NCBI GenBank assembly: GCA_029168955.1
Contig: JAPDOI010000369.1
Span: forward strand, 310,001 to 374,000
Source: Aplectana chamaeleonis
Lineage: Eukaryota; Nematoda; Chromadorea; Rhabditida; Cosmocercidae
Reading direction: 5' to 3'
DNA length: 64,000 nt
Within the stretch, counting starts at the first letter, position 1. The number at the start of each line of letters is the position of its first letter. The notes below the pieces were generated by a model. The model worked only from the letters and a program-made list of their open reading frames with translations, made no database searches and was not told where the DNA came from. This document shows positions 1 to 14,800 of the stretch, in pieces. The position numbers and the translations under genes are program-made.

Positions 1-3000
1 GTGCGGGACCCATGTAAGAGTGCGCCGGACGCCATATGAAGTGTGCGGGACCCATGTAAGAGTGCGCCGGACGCCATATAAAGTGTGCGGAACCCATGTA
101 AGAGCGCGCCGGACGTAATATAAAGTGTGCGGGACCCATGCGGGAGTGCGCCGGACGCCATATAAAGTGTGCGGGACCCATGTAAGAGTGCGCCGGACGC
201 CATATAAAGTGTGCGGGACCCATGTAAGAGTGCGCCGGACGCCATATGAAGTGTGCGGGACCCATGTAAGAGTGCGCCGGACGCCATATAAAGTGTGCGG
301 GACCCATGCAAGAGCGCGCCGGACGTCATATAAGGTGTGCGGGACCCATGTAGGAGTGGGTCGGACGCCATATAAAGTGGGAGAGACCCATGTAAGAGTG
401 CGCCGGACGCCATATGAAGTGTGCGGGACCCATGTAAGAGTGCGCCGGATGCCATATAAAGTGTGCGGGGCCCATGTAAGAGCGCGCCGGACGTCATATA
501 AAGTGTGCGGGACCCATGCAGGAGTGCGCCGGACGCCATATAAAGTGTGCGGGACCCATGTAAGAGTGCGCCGGACGCCATAGAAAGTGTGAGAGACCCA
601 TGTAAGAGTGCGCCGGACGTCATATGAAGTGTGCGGGACCCATGTAAGAGTGCGCCGGACGCCATATCAAGTGTGCGGGACCCATGTAAGAGTGCGCTGG
701 ACGCCATATAAAGTGTACGGGACCCATGTAAGAGTGCGCCGGAGGCCACATAAAGTGTGCGGGACCCATGTAAGAGTGCGCCGGAGGCCACATAAAGTGA
801 GCGGGACTCATGTAGGAGTGCGCCGGACGTCACATAAAGTGTGCGGGACCCATGTAAGAGCGCGGCGGACATCATATAAAGTGTGCGGGACCCATGTAAG
901 AGTGCGCCGGACGCCATATGAAGTGTGCGGGACCCATGTAAGAGTGCGCCGGACGCCATATGACGTGTGCGGGACCCATGTAAGAGTGCGCCGGACGCCA
1001 TATAAAGTGTGCGGGACCCATGTGGGAGTGCGCCGGACGCCATATGACGTGTGCGGGACCCATGTAAGAGTGCGCCGGACGCCATAAAAAGTCTGAGAGA
1101 CCCATGTAAGAGTGCGCCGGACGCCATATGAAGTGTACGGGACCCATGTAAGAGTGCGCCGGACGCCATATGAAGTGTGCGGGACCCATTTAAGAGTGCG
1201 AGCGCGCCGGACGCCATATAAAGTGTGCTGGACCCATGTACGAGTGCGTCGGACGCCATAAAAAGTGTGAGAGACCCATGTAAGAGTGCGCCGGACGTGA
1301 TATGAAGTGTGCGGGACCCATGTGAGAGTGCGTCGGACGCCATATAAAGTGTGGGGGACCCATGTAAGAGTGCGCCGGACGCCATATAAAGTGCGCGGGA
1401 CCCATGTAAGAGTGCGCCGGACGCCATATGAAGTGTGCGGGACCCATGTAAGAGTGCACCGGACGCCATATAAAGTGCGCGGGACCCATGTAAGAGTGCG
1501 CCGGACGCCATATAAAGTGTGCGGGACCCATGTAAGAGTGCGCCGGACGCCATATAAAGTGTGCGGGACCCATGTAAGAGTGCGCCGGACGCCATATAAA
1601 GTGTGCGGGACCCATGTAAGAGTGCGCCGGACGCCATATGAAGTGTGCGGGACCCATGTAAGAGTGCGCCGGACGCCATATAAAGTGTGCGGGACCCATG
1701 TAAGAGTGCGCCGGACGCCATATAAAGTGTGCTGGACCCATGCACGAGTGCGTCGGACGCCATAGAAAGTGTGAGAGATCCATGTAAGAGTGCGTCGGAC
1801 GCCATAGAAAGTGTGAGAGATCCATGTAAGAGTGCGCCGGGCGCCATATGAAGTGTGCGGGACCCATGTAAGAGTGCACCGGACGCCATATAAAGTGTTC
1901 GGGACCCATGTAAGAGTGCGCCGGACGCCATATGAAGTGTGCGGGACCCATGTAAGAGTGCGCCGGACGCCATATAAAGTGTGCGGGATCCATGTAGGAG
2001 TGCGTCGGACGCCATAGAAAGTGTGCGGGACCCATGTAGGAGTGCGTCGGACGCCATAGAAAGTGTGAGAGACCCATGTAAGAGTGCGCCGGACGTCATA
2101 TAAAGTGTGCGGGACCCATGCGGGAGTGCGCCGGACGCCATATGAAGTGTGCGGGACCCATGTAAGAGTGCGCCGGACGCCATATAAAGTGTGCGGAACC
2201 CATGTAAGAGCGCGTCGAACGCCATATAAAGTGTGCGGGACCCATGTAAGAGTGCGCCGGACGCCATAGAAAATGTGCGGGATCCATGTAAGAGTGCGCC
2301 GGACGCCACATAAAGTGTGCGTGACCCATGTAAGAGTGCACCGGACGCCATATGAAGTGTGCGGGACCCATGTAAGAGTGCGCCGGACGCCATATGAAGT
2401 GTGCGGGACCCATTTAAGAGTGCGAGCGCGCCGGACGTCATATAAGGTGTGCTGGACCCATGTACGAGTGCGTCGGACGCCATATAAAGTGTGAGAGACC
2501 CATGTAAGAGTGCGCCGGACGCCATATGAAGTGTGCGGGACCCATGTAAGAGTGCGCCGGACGCCATATGAAGTGTGCGGGACCCATGTAAGAGCGCGCC
2601 GGACGCCATATGAAGTGTGCGGGACCCATGTAAGAGTGCGCCGGACGCCATATGAAGTGTGCGGGACCCATGTAAGAGTGCGCCGGACGCCATATGAAGT
2701 GTGCGGGACCCATGTAAGAGCGCGCCGGACGTCATATAAGGTGGGCTGGACCCATGCACGAGTGCGCCGGACGCCATATAAAGTGTGCGTGACCCATTCA
2801 AGAGTGCGCCGGACGTCATATAAAGTGTGCTGGACCCATGTACGAGTGCGTCGGACGCCATATGAAGTGTGCGAGACCCATGTAAGAGTGCGCCGGACGC
2901 CATATGAAGTGTGCGGGACCCATGTAAGAGTGCGCCGGACGCCATATAAAGTGTGCGGAACCCATGTAAGAGTGCGCCGGACGCCATATAAAGTGTGCGG

Positions 3001-6000
3001 GACCCATGTAAAGTGCGCCGGACGCCATATAAAGTGTGCGGGACCCATGTAAGAGTGCGCCGGACGCCATATGAAGTGTGCGGGACCCATTTAAGAAGTG
3101 CGAGCGCGCCGGACGTCATATAAAGTGTGCGGGACCCATGTACGAGTGCGTCGGACGCCATATAAAGTGTGAGAGACCCATGTAAGAGTGCGCCGGACGC
3201 CATATGAAGTGTGCGGGACCCATGTAAGAGTGCGCCGGACGCCATATAAAGTGTGCGGGACCCATGTAAGAGTGCGCCGGACGTCATATAAAGTGTGCTG
3301 GACCCATGCACGAGTGCGCCGGACGCCATATAAAGTGTGCGGGATCCATGTAAGAGCGCGCCGAACGCCATATAGTGTGCGGGACCCATGTAAGAGTGCG
3401 CCGGACGCCATAAGAAGTGTGCGGGAACCATGTAAGAGTGCGCCGGACGCCATATGAAGTGTGCGGGACCCATGTAAGAGTGCACCGGACGCCATATAAA
3501 GTGTGCGGGACCCATGTAAGAGTGCGCCGGACGCCGTAGAAAGTGTGCGGGACCCATGCGGAGTGCGCCGGACGCCATATGAAAAGTGTGCGGGACCCAT
3601 GTAAGAGTGCGCCGGACGTCATATAAAGTGTGCGGGACCCATGTACGAGTGCGTCGGACGCCATAAAAAGTGTGAGAGACCCATGTAAGAGTGCGCCGGA
3701 CGCCATATGAAGTGTGCGGGACCCATGTAAGAGTGCACCGGACGCCATATAAAGTGTGCGGGACCCATGTAAGAGTGCGCCGGACGCCATATGAAGTGTG
3801 CGGGACCCATGTAAGAGTGCGCCGGACGCCATATGAAGTGTGCGGGACCCATGTAAGAGTGCGCCGGACGCCATATAAAGTGTGCGGGACCCATGTAAGA
3901 GTGCGCCGGACGCCATATAAAGTGTGCGGGACCCATGTAAGAGTGCGCCGGACGCCATATGAAGTGTGCGGGACCCATGTAAGAGTGCGCCGGACGCCAT
4001 ATGAAGTGTGCGGGACCCATGTAAGAGTGCACCGGACGCCATATGAAGTGTGCGGAACCCATGCAGGAGTGCGCCGGACGCCATATAAAGTGTGCGGAAC
4101 CCATGCGGGAGTGCCCCGGACGCCATAGAAAGTGTGAGAGACCCATGTAAGAGTGCGCCGGACGCCATATAAAGTGTGCGGGACTCATGTAGGAGTGCGC
4201 CGGACGCCACATAAAGTGTGCGGGACCCATGTAAGAGGGCACCGGGCGCCATATGAAATGTGCGGGACCCATGCAAGAGTGCGCCGGACGCCATATAAAG
4301 TGTGCGGGACCCATGTAAGAGTGCGCCGGACGCCATATAAAGTGTGCGGGACCCATGTAAGAGTGCGCCGGACGCCATATAAAGTGTGCGGGACCCATGT
4401 AAGAGTGCGCCGGACGCCATATAAAGTGTGCGGGACCCATGTAAGAGTGCGCCGGACGCCATATAAAGTGTGCGGGACCCATGTAAGAGTGCGCCGGACG
4501 CCATATAAAGTGTGCGGGACCCATGTAAGAGTGCGCCGGACGCCATATAAAGTGTGCGGGACCCATGTAAGAGTGCGCCGGACGCCATAAAGTGTGCGGG
4601 ACCCATGTAAGAGTGCGCCGGACGCCATATATAGTGTGCGGGACCCATGTAAGAGTGCGCAGGACGCCATATAAAGCGTGCGGGACCCATGTAAGAGTGC
4701 GCCGGACGCCATATGAAGTGTGCGGGACCCATCTAAGAGTGCGCCGGACGGCATATAAAGTGTGCGGGACCCATGTAAGAGTGCGCCGGACGCCATATAA
4801 AGGGTGCGGGACCCATGTAAGAGTGCGCCGGACCCCATATATAGTGTGCGGGACCCATGTAAGAGTGCGCAGGACGCCATATAAAGTGTGCGGGACCCAT
4901 GTAAGAGTGCGCCGGACGCCATATATAGTGTGCGGGACCCATGTAAGAGTGCACCGGACGCCATATAAAGTGTGCGGGACCCATGTAAGAGTGCGCCGGA
5001 CGCCATATGAAGTGTGCGGGACCCATGTAAGAGTGCGCCGGACGCCATATAAAGTGTGCGGGACCCATGGAAGAATGCGCCGGACGCCATATAAAGTGTG
5101 CGGGACCCATGTAAGAGTGCGCCGGACGCCATATGAAGTGTGCGGGACCCATGTAAGAGCGCGCCGGACGCCATATAAAGTGTGCGGGTCCCATGTAAGA
5201 GTGCGCCGGACGTCATATAAAGTGTGCGGAATCCATGTAAGAGCGCGCCGGACGCCATATGAAGTGTGCGGGACCCATGTAAGAGAGCGCCGGACGCCAT
5301 ATAAAGTGTGCGGGACCCATGTAAGAGTGCGCCGGACGCCATATAAAGTGTGCGGGACCCATGTAAGAGTGCGCCGGACGCCATATAAAGTGTGCGGGAC
5401 CCATGTAAGAGTGCGCCGGACGCCATATAAAGTGTGCGGGACCCATGTAAGAGTGCGCCGGACGCCATATAAAGTGTGCGGGACCCATGTAAGAGTGCGC
5501 CGGACGCCATATAAAGTGTATGGGACCCATGTAAGAGTGCGGCGGACGCCATATGAAGTGTGCGGGACCCATGTAAGAGTGCGCCGGACGACATATAAAG
5601 TGTGCGGGACCCATGTGAGAGTGCGGCGGACGCCATATGAAGTGTGCGGGACCCATGTAAGAGTGCGCCGGACGACATATAAAGTGTGCGGGACCCATGT
5701 AAGAGTGCGCCGGACGCCATATAAAGTGTACGGAACCCATTTACGAGTGCGCCGGACGCCATATAAAGTGTACGGAACCCATGTAAGAGTGCGCCGTACG
5801 CCATATAAAGTGTGCGGGACCCATGTAAGAGTGCGCCGGACGCCATATAAAGTGTGCGGGACCCATGTAAGAGTGCGCCGGACGCCATATAAAGTGTGCG
5901 GGACCCATGTAAGAGTGCGCCGGACGCCATATGAAGTGTGCGGGACCCATGTAAGAGTGCGCCGGACGTCATATAAAGTGTGCGGAACCCATGTAAGAGT

Positions 6001-8435
6001 GCGCCGGACGCCATATAAAGTGTGCGGGACCCATGTAAGAGTGCACCGGACGCCATATAAAGTGTGCGGGACCCATGTAAGAGTGCGCCGGACGCCATAT
6101 GAAGTGTGCGGGACCCATGTAAGAGTGCGCCGGACGCCATATAAAGTGTGCGGAACCCATGTAAGAGCGCGCCGAACGCCATATAAAGTGTGCGGGACCC
6201 ATGTAAGAGTGCGCCGGACGCCATATGAAGTGTGCGGGACCCATGTAAGAGTGCACCGGACGCCATATAAAGTGTGCGGGACCCATGTAAGAGTGCGCCG
6301 GACGCCATATGAAGTGTGCGGGACCCATGTAAGAGTGCACCGGACGCCATATAAAGTGTGCGGGACCCATGTAAGAGTGCGCCGGACGCCATATGAAGTG
6401 TGCGGGACCCATGTAAGAGTGCGCCGGACGCCATATAAAGTGTGCGGGACCCATGTAAGAGTGCGCCGGACGCCATATAAAGTGTGCAGGACCCATGTAA
6501 GAGTGCGCCGGACGCCATCTAAAGTGTGCGGGCCCCATGTGAGAGTGCACCGGACGCCATATAAAGTGTGCGGGACCCATGTAAGAGTGCGCCGGACGCC
6601 ATATGAAGTGTGCGGGACCCATGTAAGAGTGCGCCGGACGCCATATAAAGTGTACGGGACCCATGTAAGAGTGTGCCGGACGCCATATAAAGTGTGCGGG
6701 ACCCATGTAAAGTACGCCGGACGCCATATAAAGTGTGCGGGACCCATGTAAGAGTGCACCGGACGCCATATAAAGTGTGCGGGACCCATGTAAGAGTGCG
6801 CCGGACGCCATATGAAGTGTGCGGGACCCATGTAAGAGTGCACCGGACGCCATATAAAGTGTGCGGGACCCATGTAAGAGAGCGCCGGACGCCATATGAA
6901 GTGTGCGGGACCCATGTAAGAGTGCGCCGGACGCCATATAAAGTGTGCGGGACCCATGTAAGAGTGCGCCGGACGCCATATGAAGTGTGCGGGACCCATG
7001 TAAGAGTGCACCGGACGCCATATAAAGTGTGCGGGACCCATGTAAGAGTGCGCCGGACGCCATATGAAGTGTGCGGGACCCAGGGAAGAGCGCACCGGAC
7101 GCCATATAAAGTGTGCGGGACCCATGTAAGAGTGCGCCGGACGCCATATAAAGTGTGCGGGACCCATGTAAGAGTGCGCCGGACGCCATATGAAGTGTGC
7201 GGGACCCATGTAAGAGTGCGCCGGACGCCATATAAAGTGTGCGGAACCCATGTAAGAGCGCGCCGAACGCCATATAAAGTGTGCGGGACCCATGTAAGAG
7301 TGCGCCGGACGCCATAAGAAGTGTGCGGGACCCATGTAAGAGTGCGCCGGACGCCATATAAAGTGTGCGGGACCCATGTAAGAGTGCGCCGGACGCCATA
7401 AGAAGTGTGCGGGACCCATGTAAGAGTGCGCCGGACGCCATATGAAGTGTGCGGGACCCATGTAAGAGTGCACCGGACGCCATATAAAGTGTGCGGGACC
7501 CATGTAAGAGTGCGCCGGACGCCATATGAAGTGTGCCGGACCTATGCGGGAGTGCGCCGAACGCCATATAAAGTGTGCGGGACCCATTTAGGAGTGCGCT
7601 GGACGACATATGAAGTGTGCGGGACCCATTTAGGAGTGCGCCGGACGCCATATAAAGTGTGCGGGACCCATGTAAGAGTGCACCGGACGCCATATAAAGT
7701 GTGCGGGACCCATGTAAGAGTGCGCCGGACGCCATATAAAATGTGCGGAACCCATGTAAGAGCGCGCCGAACGCCATACAAAGTGTGCGGGACCCATGTA
7801 AGAGTGCGCCGGACGCCATATGAAGTGTGCGGGACCCATGTAAGAGTGCGACGGACGCCATATGAAGTGTGCGGGACCCATGTAAGAGTGCGCCGAACGC
7901 CATATAAAGTGTGCGGGACCCATGTAGGACTGCGCCGGACGACATATAAAGTGTGCGGACCCATGTAGGAGTGCGCCGGACGCCATATAAAGTGTGCGGG
8001 ACCCATGTAAGAGTGCGCCGGACGCCATATGAAGTGTGCGGAACCCATGTAAGAGTGCACGGGACGCCATATGAAGTGTGCGGGACCCATGTAAGAGTGC
8101 GCCGGACGCCATATGAAGTGTGCGGGACCCATGTAAGAGTCCGCCGGACGCCATATAAAGTGTGCGGGACCCATGTAAGAGTGCGCCGGACGCCATATGA
8201 AGTGTGCGGGACCCATGTAAGAGTGCGCCGGACGCCATATAAAGTGTGCGGGACCCATGTAAGAGCGCGCCGGACGTCATATAAAGTGTGCGTGACCCAT
8301 GTAATAGTGCGCCGGACGCCGTATAAAGTGTGCGGGACCCATGTAGGAGTGGGTCGGACGCCATAGAAAGCGTGGGAGACCCATGTAAGAGTGCGCCGGA
8401 CGCCATATAAAGTGTGCGGGACCCATGTAAGAGTA

Positions 8436-8806
8436 CCCCGGACGCCATATAAAGTGTGCGGGACCCATGTAAGAGTGCGCCGGACGCCATATAAAGTGTG
8501 CGGTACCCATGTAAGAGTGCGCCGGACGCCATATAAAGTGTGCGGGACCCATGTAAGAGTGCGCCGGACGCCATATAAAGTGTGCGGGACCCATGTAAGA
8601 GTGCGCCGGACGCCATATAAAGTGTGCGGGACCCATGTAAGAGTGCGCCGGACGCCATATAAAGTGTGCGGGACCCATGTAAGAGTGCGCCGGACGCCAT
8701 ATAAAGTGTGCGGGACCCATGTAAGAGTGCGCCGGACGCCATATAAAGTGTGCGGGACCCATGTAAGAGTGCGCCGGACGCCATATAAAGTGTGCGGGAC
8801 CCGTGT
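8436..8806. repeat. Homogenised sub-block of the satellite
   Basis: About nine consecutive monomers here are the plain consensus (CATATAAAG, GCGGGACCC, AAGAGTGCGCCGG) with almost no differences; a GGTACCC variant near 8,510 is the exception. Similar short runs occur at about 4,275-4,580, 18,260-18,540 and 25,954-26,262. Runs of identical monomers inside an otherwise variable array are what recent local amplification by unequal exchange or slippage leaves behind. Confidence 0.8.
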
Positions 8807-11800
8807 AAGAGCGCGCCGGATGTCATATAAAGTGTACGGGACCCATGTAAGAGTGCGCCGGACGCCATATAAAGTGTGCGGGACCCATGTAAGAGTGCGC
8901 CGCACGCCATATGAAGTGTGCGGGACCCATGTAAGAGTGCGCCGGACGCCATATAAAGTGTGCGGTACCCATGTAAGAGTGCGCCGGACGCCATATAAAG
9001 TGTGCGGGACTCATGTAAGAGTGCGCCGGACGACATATAAAGTGTGCGGGACCCATGTAAGAGGGCGCCGGACGCCATATAAAGTGTGCGGTACCCATGT
9101 AAGAGTGCGCCGGACGCCATATAAAGTGTGCGGGACTCATGCGGGAGTGCGCCGGACGCCATATAAAGTGTGCGGGACCCATTTAAGAGTGCGCCGGACG
9201 CCATATAAAGTGTGCGGGACCCATGCGGGAGTGCGCCGGACGCCATATGAAGTGTGCGGGACCCATGTAAGAGCACGCCGGACGCCATATGAAGTGTGCG
9301 GGACCCATGTAAGAGTGCGCCGGATGCCATATAAAGTATGCGGGGCCCATGTTAGAGAGCGCCGGACGTCATATAAAGTGTGCGGGACCCATGTACGAGT
9401 GCGTCAGACGCCATAGAAAGTGTGAGAGACCCATGTAAGAGTGCGCCGGATGCCATATAAAGTGTGCGGGGCCCATGTAAGAGCGCGCCGGACGTCATAT
9501 AAAGTGTGCGGGACCCATGCAGGAGTGCGCCGGACGCCATATAAAGTGTGCGAGACCCCTGCAGGAGTGCGCCGGACGTCATAGAAAGTGTGCAGAACCC
9601 ACGTAAGAGTGCGCCGGACGCCATATGAAGTGTGCGGGACCCATTTGAGAGTGCGAGGGCGCCGGACGACATATAAGGTGTGCGGGACCCATGTACGAGT
9701 GCGTCGGACGCCATATAAAGTGTGAGAGACCCATGTAAGAGTGTGCCGGACGCCATATGAAGTGTGCGGGATCCATGTAAGAGTGCGCCGGACGCCATAT
9801 GAAGGGTGCGGGACCCATGTAAGAGCGCGCCGAACGTCATATAAAGTGTGCGGGACCCATGTACGAGTGCGCTGGACGCCATATAAAGTGTGCAGGACCC
9901 ATGTAAGAGTGCGCCGGACGCCATAGAAAGTGTGAGAGACCCATGTAAGAGTGCGCCGGACGCCATATGAAGTGTGCGGGACCCATGTAAGAGTGCGCCG
10001 GACGCCATATAAAGTGTGCGGGACCCATGTAAGAGTGCGCCGAACGCCATATAAAGTGTGCGGGACCCATGGAAGAGCGCGCCGGACGCCATATAAAGTG
10101 TGCGGGACCCATGTAAGAGTGCGCCGGACGCCATATGAAGGGTGCGGGACCCATGTAAGAGCGCGCCGAACGTCATATAAAGTGTGCGGGACCCATGTAC
10201 AAGTGCGTCGGACGCCATAGAAAGTGTGAGAGACCCATGTAAGAGTGCGCCGGACGCCATATGAAGTGTGCGGGACCCATGTAAGAGTGCGCCGGACGTC
10301 ATATAAAGTGTGCGGGACCCATGTAAGAGTGCGCCGGACGCCATATGAAGTGTGCGGGACCCATGTAAGAGTGCGCCGGACGCCATATGAAGGGTGCGGG
10401 ACCCATGTAAGAGCGCGCCGGACGTCATATAAAGTGTGCGGGACCCATGTACGAGTGCGTCGGACGCCATATAAAGTGTGAGAGACCCATGTAAGAGTGC
10501 GCCGGACGCCATATGAAGTGTGAGAGATCCATGTAAGAGTGCGCCGGACGCCATATGAAGTGTGCGGGACCCATGTAAGAGTGCGCCGGACGCCATATGA
10601 AGTGTGCTGGACCCATGCACGAGTGCGTCGGACGCCATAGAAAGTGTGAGAGATCCATGTAAGAGTGCGTCGGACGCCATAGAAAGTGTGAGAGATCCAT
10701 GTAAGAGTGCGCCGGACGCCATAAGAAGTGTGCGGGACCCATGTAAGAGTGCGCCGGACGCCATATGAAGTGTGCGGGACCCATGTAAGAGTGCACCGGA
10801 CGCCATATAAAGTGTGCGGGACCCATGTAAGAGTGCGCCGGACGCCATATGAAGTGTGCGGGACCCATGTAAGAGTGCACCGGACGCCATATAAAGTGTG
10901 CGGGACCCATGTAAGAGTGCGCCGGACGCCATATGAAGTGTGCGGGACCCATGTAAGAGTGCGCCGAACGTCATAAAAAGTGTGGGGGACCCATGTGGGA
11001 GTGCGCCGGACGCCATAGAAAATGTGCAGAATGCATGTAAGAGTGCGCCGGACGCCATATAAAGTGTGCGGGACCCATGTAAGAGTGCACCGGACGCCAT
11101 ATAAAGTGTGCGGGACCCATGTAAGAGTGCGCCGGACGCCATATAAAGTGTGCGGGACCCATGTAAGAGTGCGCCGGACGCCATATAAAGTGTGCGGGAC
11201 CCATGTAAGAGTGCGCCGGACGCCATATGAAGTGTGCGGGACCCATGTAAGAGTGCGCCGGACGCCATATGAAGTGTGCGGGACCCATGTAAGAGTGCAC
11301 CGGACGCCATATAAAGTGTGCGGGACCCATGTACGAGTGCGTCGGACGCCATATAAAGTGTGCGGGACCCATGTAAGAGTGCGCCGGACGCCATATAAAG
11401 TGTGCGGGACCCATGTAAGAGTGCGCCGGACGCCATATGAAGTGTGCGGGACCCATGTAAGAGTGCGCCGGACGCCATATAAAGTGTGCGGGACCCATGT
11501 AAGAGTGCGCCGGACGCCATATAAAGTGTGCGGGACCCATGTAAGAGTGCGCCGGACGCCATATAAAGTGTGCGGGACCCATGTAAGAGTGCGCCGGACG
11601 CCATATGAAGTGTGCGGGACCCATGTAAGAGTGCGCCGGATGCCATATAAAGTGTGCGGGGTCCATGTAAGAGTGCGCCGGACGCCATATAAAGCGTGCG
11701 GGACCCATGTACGAGTGCGTCGGACGCCATAGAAAGTGTGAGAGACCCATGTAAGAGTGCGCCGGACGCCATATGAAGTGTGCGGGACCCATGTAAGAGT

Positions 11801-14800
11801 GGACCGGACGCCATATAAAGTGTGCGGGACCCATGTAAGAGTGCGCCGGACGCCATATGAAGTGTGCGGGACCCATGTAAGAGTGCACCGGACGCCATAG
11901 TAAGTGTGCGAAACCCATGTAAGAGTGCGCCGGACGCCATATAAAGTGTGCGGGACCCATGTAAGAGTGCGCCGGACGCCATATGAAGTGTGCGGGACCC
12001 ATGTAAGAGTGCGCCGGACGCCATATGAAGTGTGCGGGACCCATGTAAGAGTGCACCGGACGCCATATAAAGTGTGCGGGACCCATGTAAGAGTGCGCCG
12101 GACGCCATATAAAGTGTGCGGGACCCATGTAAGAGTGCGCCGGACGCCATATAAAGTGTGCGGAACCCATGTAAGAGCGCGCCGAACGCCATATAAAGTG
12201 TGCGGGACCCATGTAAGAGTGCGCCGGACGCCATATAAACTGTGCGGGACCCATGTAAGAGTGCACCGAACGCCATATAAAGTGTGCGGGACCCATGTAA
12301 GAGTGCGCCAGACGCCATATGAAGTGTGCGGGACCCATGTAAGAGTGCGCCGGACGCCATATAAAGTGTGCGGGACCCATGTAAGAGTGCGCCGGACGCC
12401 ATAGAAAGTGTGCGGGACCCATGTAAGAGTGCGCCGGACGCCATATAAAGTGTGCGGGACCCATGTAAGAGTGCGCCGGACGCCATATAAAGTGTGCGGG
12501 ACCCATGTAAGAGTGCACCGGACGCCATATAAAGTGTGCGGGACCCATGTAAGAGTGCGCCGGACGCCATATGAAGTGTGCGGGACCCATGTAAGAGTGC
12601 GCCGGACGTCATATAAAGTGTGCGGGACCCATGCGGGAGTGCGCCGGACGCCATAGAAAGTGTGAGAGACCCATGTAAGAGTGCGCCGGACGCCATATGA
12701 AGTGTGCGGGACCCATGTAAGAGTGCGCCGGACGCCATATGAAGGGTGCGGGACCCATGTAAGAGCGCGCCGGACGTCATATAAAGTGTGCGGGACCCAT
12801 GTACGAGTGCGTCGGACGCCATAGAAAGTGTGAGAGACCCATGTAAGGGTGCGCCGGACGCCATATGAAGTGTGCGGGACCCATGTAAGAGTGCGCCGGA
12901 TGCCATATAAAGTGTGCGGGGCCCATGTAAGAGCGCGCCGGACGTCATATAAAGTGTGCGGGACCCATGTACGAGTGCGTCGGACGCCATAGAAAGTGTG
13001 AGAGACCCATGTAAGAGTGCGCCGGACGCCATATAAAGTGTGCGGGACCCATTTATGAGTGCGCCGCACGCCATATGAAGTGTGCGGGACCCATGTAAGA
13101 GTGCGCCGGACGCCATAGAAAGTGTAGGGGACCCATGTAAGAGTGCGCCGGACGCCATAGAAAGTGTGCAGGACCCACGTAAGAGTACGCCTAACGCTAT
13201 ATAAAGTGTGCGAGACCCATGTTAGAGTGTGCCGGACTCCATAAAAAGTGTGCGGGACCCATGTGAGAGTGCGCCGGACGCCATAGAAAGTGTGCGGGAC
13301 CCATCTAAGAGTGCGCCGGACGCCATATAAAGTGTGCGAGACCCATGCAGGAGTGCGCCGGACGCCATAGAAAGTGTGCAGAACCCACGTAAGAGTGCGC
13401 CGGACGCCATAGAAAGTGTGCAGGACCCACGTAAGAGTACGCCTAACGCTATATAAAGTGTGCGAGACCCATGTAAGAGTGCGCCGGACGCCATATAAAG
13501 TGTGCGGGACCCATGTAAGAGTGCGCCGGACGCCATATAAAGTGTGCGGGACTCATGTAAGAGTGCGCCGGACGCCATATGAAGTGTGCGGGACCCATGT
13601 AAGAGTGCGCATGACGTCATATAAAGTGTGCGGGACCCATGTAAGAGTGCGCCGGACGCCATATAAAGTGTACGGGACCCATGTAAGAGTGCGCCGGACG
13701 TCATATGAAGTGTACGGGACCCATGTAAGAGTGCGCCGGACGCCATATAAAGTGTGCGGGGCCCATGTAAGAGTGCGCCGGACGTCATGTGAAGTGTGCG
13801 GGACCCATGTAGGAGTGCGCCGGACGCCATATGAAGTGTGCGGGACCCATGTAAGAGTGCGCCGGACGCCATATAAAGTGTGCGGGACCCATGTAAGAGT
13901 GCGCAGGACGTCATAAGAAGTGTGGGGGACCCATTTGGGAGTGCGCCGGACGCCATAGAAAGTGTGAGAGACCCATGTAAGAGTGCGCCGGACGCCATAT
14001 AAAGTGTGCGGGACCCATGTAAGAGTGCGCCGGACGCCATATAAAGTGTGCGGGACCCATGTAAGAGTGCGCCGGACGCCATATAAAGTGTGCGGGACCC
14101 ATGTAAGAGTGCGCCGGACGCCATATAAAGTGTGCGGGACCCATGTAAGAGTGCACCGGACGCCATATAAAGTGTGCGGGACCCATGTAAGAGTGCGCCG
14201 GACGCCATATGAAGTGTGCGGGACCCATGTAAGAGTGCGCCGGACGCCATATAAAGTGTGCGGGACCCATGTACGAGTGCGCCGGACGCCATATAAAGTG
14301 TGCGGGACCCATGTAAGAGTGCGCCGGACGCCATATGAAGTGTGCGGGACCCATGTAAGAGTGCGCCGGACGCCATATAAAGTGTGCGGGACCCATGTAA
14401 GAGTGCGCCGGACGCCATATAAAGTGTGCGGGACCCATGTAAGAGTGCGCCGGACGCCATATAAGGTGTGCGGGACCCATGTAAGAGTGCGCCGGACGCC
14501 ATATGAAGTGTGCGGGACCCATGTAAGAGTGCGCCGGACGCCATATAAAGTGTGCGGGACCCATGCGGGAGTGCGCCGGACGCCATAGAAAATGAGCGGG
14601 ATCCATGTAAAAGTGCGCCGGACGCCATATAAAGTGTGTGGGAGCCATGCAGGAGTGCGCCGGACGCCATATAAAGTGTGCGGGACCCATGTACGAGTGC
14701 GTCGGACGCCATAGAAAGTGTGAGAGACCCATGTAAGAGTGCGCCGGACGCCATATGAAGTGTGCGGGACCCATGTAAGAGTGCGCCGGATGCCATATAA